Assembly: GCA_002479245.1 (NCBI GenBank)
Contig: DLMG01000020.1
Location: 1-13,945 of the forward strand
DNA length: 13,945 nucleotides
Direction: 5' to 3'
Origin: Verrucomicrobia subdivision 3 bacterium UBA7542
GTDB lineage: Bacteria; Verrucomicrobiota; Verrucomicrobiia; Limisphaerales; UBA11358
The position numbers and the translations under genes were made by a program. Numbering within the stretch: the stretch's first letter is position 1; each line of letters opens with the position of its first letter. The notes beneath the pieces were generated by a model that was given only the letters and a program-made list of their open reading frames with translations, was not told the DNA's origin and ran no database searches. Positions 7,030 to 12,583 of this stretch are shown piece after piece.

Positions 7030-8163
7030 TCAGCTTGGTTTTGCCACGAGCTTCTCGTTCACGATTTTGCCGCCATGCGTGACCAGGCAGCCCTTGATGA
7101 TTTCGTCGTCGAGCTTCAGGACTAAATTTTTGTTCTGCTTGTCCCAAAATTCCTCGATCAGGCCTGTCAGATTCGCCGCGTAAACCTGGCTGGCATGAAG
7201 TGGCACGCGCGCCGGCAGGTTCGCAATGCCGACAATCTTCACGCCGTTGCGGTCGGTCACCTGGTCGTAAACCACGCCTTCGACATTGCCGCCGGTTTCA
7301 ACCGCGAGATCCACCACCACGCTGCCCGGTTTCATGGCGTTGAGCATTTCGGCGGTGACCAGAATCGGCGCGCGGCGGCCGAACACCTGGGCGGCGGTGA
7401 TGACCACGTCGGAATCGCCGCAGGTTTTTTTCATCGCGTCGCGCTGTTTCTGCACCTGCTCTTCGGTCAGCGCCCGGGCATAACCGTCCTTCGTCTGGCC
7501 GGTTTCCCCGAGGTCAATCTTCAAAAACTGCGCCCCGAGCGACTTGACCTGTTCCTCCACAACCGGCCGCGTGTCATAGGCGGTCACTTTTGCGCCCAGC
7601 CGTTTGGCGGTGGCAATCGCCTGCAACCCGGCCACGCCTGCGCCGATGATGAACACTTTCGCCGGCAGAATCGTGCCCGCCGCCGTCGTCATCATAGGGA
7701 AAATCTTGTTCGCGTGGCTCGCGGCGAGAATCACGGCGACATAGCCGCCGAGGTTTGCCTGCGACGAGAGCACGTCCATCTTCTGCGCGCGGGTCGTGCG
7801 CGGGACCAGCTCCATGCTGATGGCGCTGACACCGTGTTCGGCCAGCTTCTGGATCAATTCCTTTTCGTTGAACGGATCGAGCAGGCTGGCGTGGATGCAG
7901 CCGGATTTGAGCAATGCGATTTCCTCGACCGGCGGCTTGCGCAGGCGCAGCACCATGTCACCAGCGCCGATGAGCGCCTTGCGGTCGGTGGTGACGGTCG
8001 CGCCGGCTTTGGTGTAGGCGTCGTCAGCAAAGCCCGCCGTGAGGCCAAGGCCGGCCTCGACCTCCACCTGCGCGCCAAGTTTCACGAGCTTGGCGGTGCC
8101 ATCCGGCGTCAGCGCCGCCCGGGTCTCGCCCGGGTGCGTTTCTTTAGGAACTGAAATTTTCAT
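7030..8163 (-). CDS. pntAA: NAD(P) transhydrogenase subunit alpha, NAD-binding part (PntAA)
   Basis: PntAA is the soluble domain I that binds NAD(H) on the cytoplasmic face and passes hydride to or from the NADP on PntB domain III. The 377-residue product begins with MKISVPKETHPGETRAALTP, typical of the alanine dehydrogenase/PNT fold. It contains the mobile loop and hydride-transfer region ELVPRTTRAQKMDVLSSQAN (118-137), which retains the Arg and Asp of the family RQD site. The Rossmann loop IGAGVAGLQAIATAKRLGA (173-191) is followed by an acidic Asp (AYDTRP) suited to NAD rather than NADP. The C-terminus lacks the membrane helices because these are in pntAB. The start codon has only a weak TGAGA upstream. 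It opens the pnt operon, 107 bases after the upstream kinase gene, from which it is separated by a terminator-like hairpin. Confidence 0.97.
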   Translation of the reverse strand: MKISVPKETHPGETRAALTPDGTAKLVKLGAQVEVEAGLGLTAGFADDAYTKAGATVTTDRKALIGAGDMVLRLRKPPVEEIALLKSGCIHASLLDPFNEKELIQKLAEHGVSAISMELVPRTTRAQKMDVLSSQANLGGYVAVILAASHANKIFPMMTTAAGTILPAKVFIIGAGVAGLQAIATAKRLGAKVTAYDTRPVVEEQVKSLGAQFLKIDLGETGQTKDGYARALTEEQVQKQRDAMKKTCGDSDVVITAAQVFGRRAPILVTAEMLNAMKPGSVVVDLAVETGGNVEGVVYDQVTDRNGVKIVGIANLPARVPLHASQVYAANLTGLIEEFWDKQNKNLVLKLDDEIIKGCLVTHGGKIVNEKLVAKPS

Positions 8164-8217
8164 TTCTCAAAAAAGGAGCGACAAAAATATCACAACCCGT
8201 TCGCGCTGTGCAATGTA

Positions 8218-8267
8218 AAAGCCCAAGCGAAAATGCACGGATTGGGGCCGCCCTTTCGCTGGGCTTT
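8218..8267 (-). terminator. Terminator-like hairpin after kinase paralogue 2
   Basis: AAAGCCCAAGCGAAA (8218-8232) and TTTCGCTGGGCTTT (8254-8267) pair over 14 bp with a single bulged A. Read on the minus strand, the hairpin starts three bases after the kinase stop codon and ends in GGGCTTTTACA. The 21-base loop holds GGGCGGCCCC, which may fold further. It also has T-rich flanks on the plus strand (GGGCTTTGTTTT), so it could work in both directions, but only the minus-strand gene reaches it. Confidence 0.6.
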
Positions 8268-8270
8268 GTT

Positions 8271-9353
8271 TTAACGCTGGATGCGGGCTGAACCGCCTTT
8301 GGCAAAGGACTTGACCTGTTCCACCGTCGCCATTGTCGTGTCGCCGGGGAACGTGGTCAGCAGCGCGCCGTGCGCCCAGCCCAGTTTCACGCATTCCTCG
8401 GGCGATTCACCCGTCAACATGCCGTAGAACAACCCCGCCGCAAAGCCGTCGCCGCCGCCGACGCGGTCATAGATATCCAGTTCGCAGGTGGGTGAGGTGT
8501 AGGTCTTGCCGTCAATCCACGCCACGGCGCCCCAACTGTGACAATTGGTGGAGTGGACTTCGCGCAGCGTGGTGGCCACCACCTTGACCTTGGGATAATT
8601 CTTCACCACCGAATCAATCATTCCGAAGAACACGCTCGGGTCGAGCTTGCTCTTGGCGGCCACATCCGGCCCTTTCAGGCCAAGGCCCTTCTGCAAGTCT
8701 TCTTCGTTGCCCACAATCACGTCCACGTGTTCGACAATGCGTTTCATGACGGACAGCGCCTTTTCCTGGCCGCCCCAGATGTCCCAGAGTTTCTGGCGGA
8801 AGTTCAGGTCGAACGACGTCACTGCGCCCGCGGCTTTGGCGGCCTTCATGGCTTCGATGATCAATTCGCCGGTCGTTTCGGAAAGCGAGGCGAAGATGCC
8901 GCCGCTGTGGAACCAGCGCACACCCGAGCTGAAGATTTCCTTCCAGTTGAAGTCGCCGGGCTTGAGCAGCGAGCCGGCTTCGTTGCAGCGGTTGTAGAAC
9001 ACCACTGGCGCCCGCACGCCGTGGCCCTGGTCGCTATAGACCGTCGCGTGGTTCGGACCGCGCACACCGTCGTGCTTGAATTTTTTGTAAAACGGTTTCA
9101 CGCCCATCGCCCGGACGCGCTCGGCAATCAAATCGCCGATGGGATACTCGACCATCGCGGTGGCGATGCCGGTGTTCATGCGGAAGCAGTCCGACAGATT
9201 GGCGGCGCAATTGAACTCACCGCCGCTGACGTGGATGCGGCATTCCGTGGCCTTGCGGAACGGGACAATGCCCGGATCAAGGCGGTGGACCAGGGCGCCG
9301 ATGGACAGGAAGTCCAGCGCGCCCTTTTCAGGGATGTTCAAACCATATTTCAT
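8271..9353 (-). CDS. PfkB-family sugar kinase, KDG-kinase-like (paralogue 2)
   Basis: This is a second 360-residue PfkB-family kinase, clearly paralogous to the one at 4159-5256. It shares the RLDPG start, SGGEFN (43-48), SGGIFASLSETT (150-161), FDLNFRQKLW (181-190), GNEEDL (215-220), ATTLRE (260-265), DRVGGGDGFAAG (296-307; catalytic base Asp302) and the ending KGGSARIQR. The substrate half (residues 60-130) differs most, e.g. GVRGPNHATVYSDQGHGVRAP against the other's GLNFTERGFGVRGA, so the two may phosphorylate different sugar acids. GGGDSF of paralogue 1 is GGGDGF here. I chose the ATG at 9353 because GAGGA lies seven bases upstream; an upstream in-frame ATG at 9413 would add 20 residues not matched by the paralogue. 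It is transcribed toward pntAA. KDG kinase activity is the best guess; 5-keto-gluconate or fructose cannot be excluded. Confidence 0.85.
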   Translation of the reverse strand: MKYGLNIPEKGALDFLSIGALVHRLDPGIVPFRKATECRIHVSGGEFNCAANLSDCFRMNTGIATAMVEYPIGDLIAERVRAMGVKPFYKKFKHDGVRGPNHATVYSDQGHGVRAPVVFYNRCNEAGSLLKPGDFNWKEIFSSGVRWFHSGGIFASLSETTGELIIEAMKAAKAAGAVTSFDLNFRQKLWDIWGGQEKALSVMKRIVEHVDVIVGNEEDLQKGLGLKGPDVAAKSKLDPSVFFGMIDSVVKNYPKVKVVATTLREVHSTNCHSWGAVAWIDGKTYTSPTCELDIYDRVGGGDGFAAGLFYGMLTGESPEECVKLGWAHGALLTTFPGDTTMATVEQVKSFAKGGSARIQR

Positions 9354-9401
9354 TCTATTTTCCTCACAATTTAAGATTTTCCGCCGGGTTATTTTGCGGA
9401 C

Positions 9402-9427
9402 AAAATTCCCCAATGACCGGGGATTTT
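9402..9427. promoter_or_regulatory. Inverted repeat upstream of kinase paralogue 2
   Basis: AAAATTCCCC (9402-9411) and GGGGATTTT (9419-9427) pair over nine base pairs with one bulged T and a seven-base loop. It lies about 50 bases upstream of the kinase start codon. It could be an operator for a sugar-acid regulator, a 5' UTR hairpin or a terminator for leftward transcription; nothing in the window decides between these. Confidence 0.3.
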
Positions 9428-9502
9428 GGTGCGTGACACAACTAGCAGGCGAGCCGTGGTTTGTCTGTAAAAAAATGGGAATGCGAAAGAGTCGCTCGGC
9501 CC

Positions 9503-9603
9503 AAAGCAGCGGTGAACCGGCCGCATTCCAGACGCTTCGCGAGGTTTGTAGTCGCTTGGCAGTCGCGATAGCGCTTGGACTGCGGTGTCTTCAGCACCGC
9601 TTT
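9503..9603. repeat. Imperfect palindromic element of about 100 bp
   Basis: The left arm 9503-9541 (starts AAAGCAGCGGTGAA, ends GACGCTTCGCG) aligns with the reverse complement of the right arm 9564-9603 (starts AAAGCGGTGCTGAA, ends AGCGCTATCGCG) at 29 of 39 positions with a single one-base gap; a 22-base centre separates them. In RNA or single-stranded DNA it would form a long hairpin. I recall similar spacer sequences (GCGGTGCTGAAGACACCGCAGTCC) recurring in Verrucomicrobiota genomes, so this is probably one copy of a REP/MITE-like family, but only one copy lies in this window. Confidence 0.55.
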
Positions 9604-9739
9604 CCAGTCTCGCTTGTTCTCGACAAACCCTTTTGCCCGGCGCAATGTCAAACCCATGAAAACGGACAGGCTGTCCCGACTTTGCGGGTCGCCGTCCATT
9701 GTTTGTTAGGCGGCATCACACATTCCACGATAGAACGAT

Positions 9740-10137
9740 ATGCTTTGCCAGAACTGCCATGAACGCGAAGCGACCTGTCACGCCGTTGCCATTGCTGATG
9801 GAGTCTCGAGGTCGCGCGATTTGTGCAACGAGTGTTTTGAGGCAGAATCCCCGGAAGCGAAAGAGCGTGCATCGGAAGCGCGTGCTGCCCATTATCAATA
9901 TTGTGGCGGGCAGCTTTGCGCTGGCGGCACTGATTTTCTCGTACTCATGACAGGCGTTCAGCAGATGAAGTATATGTGTATGCCGTGCTCGATGGAGCAT
10001 AACGATACATTCAGCAGCAGTTGCAGCAGGAAGATTCGGGACTATCACAGCAAGAGCAGTTGGCAGCGCTTAGGACGCTGAACATCGCGGCAGACAAGCA
10101 CATGAAGCAGTGGGTTTCAGAGAGAGATTCACAGTGA
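9740..10137 (+). pseudogene. Cys-rich zinc-binding protein (McsA-like N-terminus), frameshifted near its C-terminus
   Basis: The frame from ATG 9740 encodes a small zinc-finger-like protein with two four-Cys groups: C3-x2-C6 with C29-x2-C32 (LCQNCHEREATCH and LCNECF), and C55-x4-C60 with C80-x2-C83 (YCGGQLC and MCMPCSMEHN). C13 is an extra cysteine. The first finger resembles the N-terminus of McsA-type proteins, which read CxxCxxxxATxH...LCxxC. Around 10001-10005 (AACGA) the frame seems to lose one base: staying in frame gives a low-quality tail ending at 10081. The other frame gives RYIQQQLQQEDSGLSQQEQ, continues through HMKQWVSERDSQ and stops at TGA 10135-10137. An AACCGA instead of AACGA would restore a clean protein of about 132 residues. 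So this is either a recent pseudogene or an assembly error. Base composition is less G+C rich than its neighbours. Function unknown; possibly a regulatory or chaperone-like zinc protein. Confidence 0.7.
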
Positions 10138-10141
10138 TGCT

Positions 10142-10160
10142 GCCTAATCCTTGGATAGGC
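10142..10160 (+). terminator. Hairpin after the zinc-protein gene
   Basis: GCCTAATC (10142-10149) pairs with GATAGGC (10154-10160) with one bulged A and a CTTG loop, starting five bases after the reconstructed stop codon. No T-run follows (TTCAAACTTC), so terminator strength is doubtful. Its position right behind the stop in the shifted frame supports that frame as the true gene end. Confidence 0.35.
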
Positions 10161-10208
10161 TTCAAACTTCACCGTCCCGCGTTCGATATTTTTCAGGAAA
10201 ATGAAGTT

Positions 10209-10231
10209 GCGGCTCTCTGCCGAGGAGCCGC
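10209..10231. repeat. Short G+C-rich hairpin in the spacer before the LarA-like gene
   Basis: GCGGCTC (10209-10215) and GAGCCGC (10225-10231) form a perfect 7-bp stem around a nine-base loop, extendable past one T-T mismatch. A 19-codon open frame (ATG 10201, stop 10258-10260) runs through it, probably by chance. The hairpin lies about 85 bases before the LarA-like start and could be a repeat fragment or a 5' leader structure. Confidence 0.35.
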
Positions 10232-10315
10232 TACGCCAGTTTTGCAGAGACCTCCATTAATTATTCCACAACGTTGCCAAACCCGGTGCGCAGGGTGTAA
10301 CCTAGGCTGGAATTT

Positions 10316-11590
10316 ATGCTTTATTACGAACGCGGTTCCGTAACCGACCAGTTGTCCTTGGACGACTTGCGCAAGGGGTTGTCCCACGCCCTCGACCGCC
10401 TGGGCCCGCGCAAGCGGGTGCTGATCATCCCGCCGGATTTCACCCGCTTTCATTCCCACGCGGGGGTGTTGACCAAACTCATTTACGATTATTATGGAGC
10501 ACATTTGACGGACGTTCTGCCGGCGCTGGGCACGCATACGCCCATGACGCCGGCGCAGATCGCGGAGATGTTCGCCGGGGTGCCCGAAAAGCTCTTCCGC
10601 GTCCACAACTGGCGCACGGGCATCACCACCGTCGGCGAAGTGCCGGGAGAATTTGTTAAAAAAGTCTCCGGCGGCGCGGTGGATTTTCCCTGGCCGGCGC
10701 AACTGGCCAATCTCATCTGGACCGGCAAACACGATTTGATTTTGTCCGTCGGCCAGGTCGTTCCGCACGAAGTCATCGGCATGGCCAATTACAACAAGAA
10801 CATCTTCGTCGGCACCGGCGGCCAGGAAGGCATCAACAAGAGCCATTTTGTCGGCGCGGCCTATGGCATGGAACGGATGATGGGGCGCTCGGACACGCCG
10901 GTTCGCCGCATTCTCAACTACGCTTCCGAACATTTCACGAAGCACCTGCCTATCGTCTATGTCCACACGGTCGTCGGGCGTGGTGCTGATGGCAAACTGG
11001 TCGTGCGCGGCCTTTACCTCAGCGATGACATTTCCGGTTTTGACAAGGCCGCGGCGCTTTCGCTCCAGGTCAACTTCGAGATGCTCGACGCGCCGCTTAA
11101 AAAGGTGGTCGTTTATCTGGACCCCTCCGAGTTCAAGAGCACGTGGCTGGGCAACAAGAGCATCTATCGCACGCGTATGGCGATGGCCGACGGCGGCGAA
11201 CTGATTGTGCTCGCGCCTGGTCTCAAGGAATTTGGCGAGGACAAGGAAATTGACCGGCTCATCCGCAAATACGGCTATCGCGGCACGCCCGCGACGCTGG
11301 CGGCAGTCAAGGCCAACGCCGAGTTGCAAAACAATCTCAGCGCAGCGGCGCATTTCATCCACGGCTCGTCGGAAGGCCGGTTCAACATCACGTATTGCCC
11401 CGGCCAGCTCACGCGGCAGGAAATCGAGAGCGTCAACTTCCAATACGCCGATTTAAAGCAAATGACGCACCGTTACGATCCGGCCAAACTCAAGGATGGC
11501 TGGAACACGATGCCCGACGGCGAGAAAATCTTTTACATTTCGAACCCCGCCCTCGGGCTGTGGGCGTATCGGGGCCGGTTCAAGGACTAA
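10316..11590 (+). CDS. LarA-family nickel-pincer-nucleotide racemase/epimerase (possible aldonate 2-epimerase)
   Basis: The 424-residue product belongs to the lactate racemase (LarA/DUF2088) superfamily, whose members interconvert the two forms of a 2-hydroxy acid using a covalently bound nickel-pincer nucleotide. All residues that matter in Lactiplantibacillus plantarum LarA have counterparts: Asp41 and Arg44 in PPDFTRFHSH (LarA D72/R75), His74 in ALGTHTPMT (H108), His151 in VVPHEVIG (H174), Lys161 in NYNKNIFVG (K184, cofactor attachment) and His177 in NKSHFVGA (H200, nickel ligand). The spacing H-10-K-16-H is identical. Characterised superfamily members include malate, phenyllactate and hydroxyglutarate racemases and D-gluconate 2-epimerases. 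The next gene, 40 bases on, is a D-mannonate oxidoreductase, so gluconate/mannonate epimerisation is an attractive but unproven role. The cofactor genes larB, larC and larE are not in the window. Family sure; substrate inferred. Confidence 0.88.
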   Translation: MLYYERGSVTDQLSLDDLRKGLSHALDRLGPRKRVLIIPPDFTRFHSHAGVLTKLIYDYYGAHLTDVLPALGTHTPMTPAQIAEMFAGVPEKLFRVHNWRTGITTVGEVPGEFVKKVSGGAVDFPWPAQLANLIWTGKHDLILSVGQVVPHEVIGMANYNKNIFVGTGGQEGINKSHFVGAAYGMERMMGRSDTPVRRILNYASEHFTKHLPIVYVHTVVGRGADGKLVVRGLYLSDDISGFDKAAALSLQVNFEMLDAPLKKVVVYLDPSEFKSTWLGNKSIYRTRMAMADGGELIVLAPGLKEFGEDKEIDRLIRKYGYRGTPATLAAVKANAELQNNLSAAAHFIHGSSEGRFNITYCPGQLTRQEIESVNFQYADLKQMTHRYDPAKLKDGWNTMPDGEKIFYISNPALGLWAYRGRFKD

Positions 11591-11630
11591 CCAAACAAAC
11601 CAAAACCAACCAAGCACAGAGGAAAAAAGG

Positions 11631-12488
11631 ATGAACGTTCCATTTAAGGTGAATTTGAAGGACCAGGTGGCGATTGTGACGGGCGGCGGCGGCGTTTTGT
11701 GCAGCACCATGGCCCGCGCGCTGGCGGCGTGCGGTGCGAAAGTTGCCGTGGCCGATTTGAAACCGGAAGCTGCGGAAGTCGTGGCGGCGCAGATCTGCAA
11801 GGAAGGCGGTGTGGCCATCAGCGTCGCGTGCAACGTGCTGGAAAAGGCCAGCCTCGACGCGGCCAACGACAAGGTCAAAAAGGAACTCGGTCCGGTGGAC
11901 ATCCTCATCAACGGCGCGGGCGGCAACCATCCCAAAGGCACGACCAGCCTCGAATACCTGCGCAAGGAAGACCTGGCCGGTGCGGCCAAGGAAATCATCA
12001 CCTTCTACGATCTCGACCCGAAAGGCGTCGAATTTGTGTTCAACTTGAATTTTCTCGGCACGTTGCTGCCCACCCAGGCGTTCACCCGCGAGATGGCCGG
12101 CAAGGGCAAAGGCACCATCATCAATATCTCCTCGATGAACGCGTTCCGGCCGTTGACGAAAATCCCGGCTTACAGCGGCGCCAAGGCGGCGGTGAGCAAT
12201 TTCACGCAATGGCTCGCGGTGCACTTCTCGAAGGTCGGCGTCCGCGTCAACGCCATTGCGCCCGGCTTCTTTCTTACGGACCAGAACCGCACCCTGTTGA
12301 CCAAGCCGGATGGTTCGTTGACGCCGCGCGCCAACACCATCATCGCGCACACGCCGATGGGCAAGTTCGGTGTGCCGGAGGATTTGGTCGGTGCGCTGTT
12401 ATGGCTGACTTCGAGCGAAGCCTCCGGTTTTGTGACCGGGGTGGTGATCCCGATTGACGGCGGTTTCGCCGCGTTCAGCGGGGTTTAA
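11631..12488 (+). CDS. uxuB: SDR-family D-mannonate oxidoreductase
   Basis: This 285-residue short-chain dehydrogenase resembles the Bacillus YjmF/UxuB type, which interconverts D-fructuronate and D-mannonate with NAD(P)H in hexuronate breakdown. It is unrelated in fold to the long-chain E. coli UxuB. Visible are the nucleotide-binding loop VTGGGGVLCSTMARALA (16-32), with the VLC variant of the usual GIG; Asp42 after the second strand; NGAGG (94-98) as the NAG motif; and the catalytic Ser168 (INISSMN), Tyr181 and Lys185 (YSGAK). The segment GVRVNAIAPGFFLTDQNR (203-220) is typical of this subgroup, as is the inserted region 100-135 before VFNLNFLGT. The ATG at 11631 follows a strong AGAGGAAAAAAGG site; an earlier in-frame ATG at 11496 lies inside the LarA-like gene and is rejected. 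Gluconate 5-dehydrogenase is the main alternative. Confidence 0.85.
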   Translation: MNVPFKVNLKDQVAIVTGGGGVLCSTMARALAACGAKVAVADLKPEAAEVVAAQICKEGGVAISVACNVLEKASLDAANDKVKKELGPVDILINGAGGNHPKGTTSLEYLRKEDLAGAAKEIITFYDLDPKGVEFVFNLNFLGTLLPTQAFTREMAGKGKGTIINISSMNAFRPLTKIPAYSGAKAAVSNFTQWLAVHFSKVGVRVNAIAPGFFLTDQNRTLLTKPDGSLTPRANTIIAHTPMGKFGVPEDLVGALLWLTSSEASGFVTGVVIPIDGGFAAFSGV

Positions 12489-12529
12489 ATCGGCGCAGAA
12501 CTGGCCGGGTCCAAATCCGAGTTTCCCTT

Positions 12530-12564
12530 CACGGAGGTTTCCGGTAGACTTCCGTGCCGTTTTG
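12530..12564 (+). terminator. Probable terminator after the mannonate oxidoreductase gene
   Basis: CACGGAGG (12530-12537) pairs with CTTCCGTG (12549-12556), eight positions with one mismatch and an 11-base loop, followed by CCGTTTTG. It lies 41 bases after the SDR stop and 20 bases before the gnd start, so it may end the upstream transcript or act as an attenuator for gnd. Confidence 0.45.
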
Positions 12565-12583
12565 AAACTGACGAACAAATTTT

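Larger units (their letters stand above)
9354..9739. other. 386-base region without a convincing gene
   Basis: This stretch separates kinase paralogue 2 (minus strand) from the zinc-protein gene (plus strand), so it should hold divergent promoters. I see a hairpin at 9402-9427, an imperfect palindrome at 9503-9603 and short self-complementary pieces at 9664-9676 (GGACAGGCTGTCC). Open frames across it on both strands have no recognisable protein motif and look like chance translation of repeat DNA. No clear sigma-70 boxes stand out. Confidence 0.6.

Noticed and set aside
9442..9699. Minus-strand 85-residue open frame over the palindrome (contains AVLKTPQSKRYRD)
   Set aside because: It runs through the palindromic element and has no ribosome binding site or domain; similar peptides arise from translating dispersed repeats.
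10001..10012. Programmed -1 frameshift in the zinc-protein gene
   Set aside because: AACGATACATTC contains no X-XXY-YYZ slippery heptamer and no obvious pseudoknot; a one-base loss explains the data more simply.
10201..10260. 19-codon open frame before the LarA-like gene, considered as a leader peptide
   Set aside because: It lacks a ribosome binding site and a run of regulatory codons, and it overlaps a hairpin that resembles repeat DNA; chance is more likely.
10193..11443. 416-residue minus-strand open frame opposite the LarA-like gene
   Set aside because: The plus-strand protein has complete family motifs; the antisense product shows only composition bias.
11496..11630. Earlier in-frame start for the mannonate oxidoreductase
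   Set aside because: It would overlap the LarA-like gene, adds a non-SDR sequence and ignores the strong ribosome binding site before ATG 11631.
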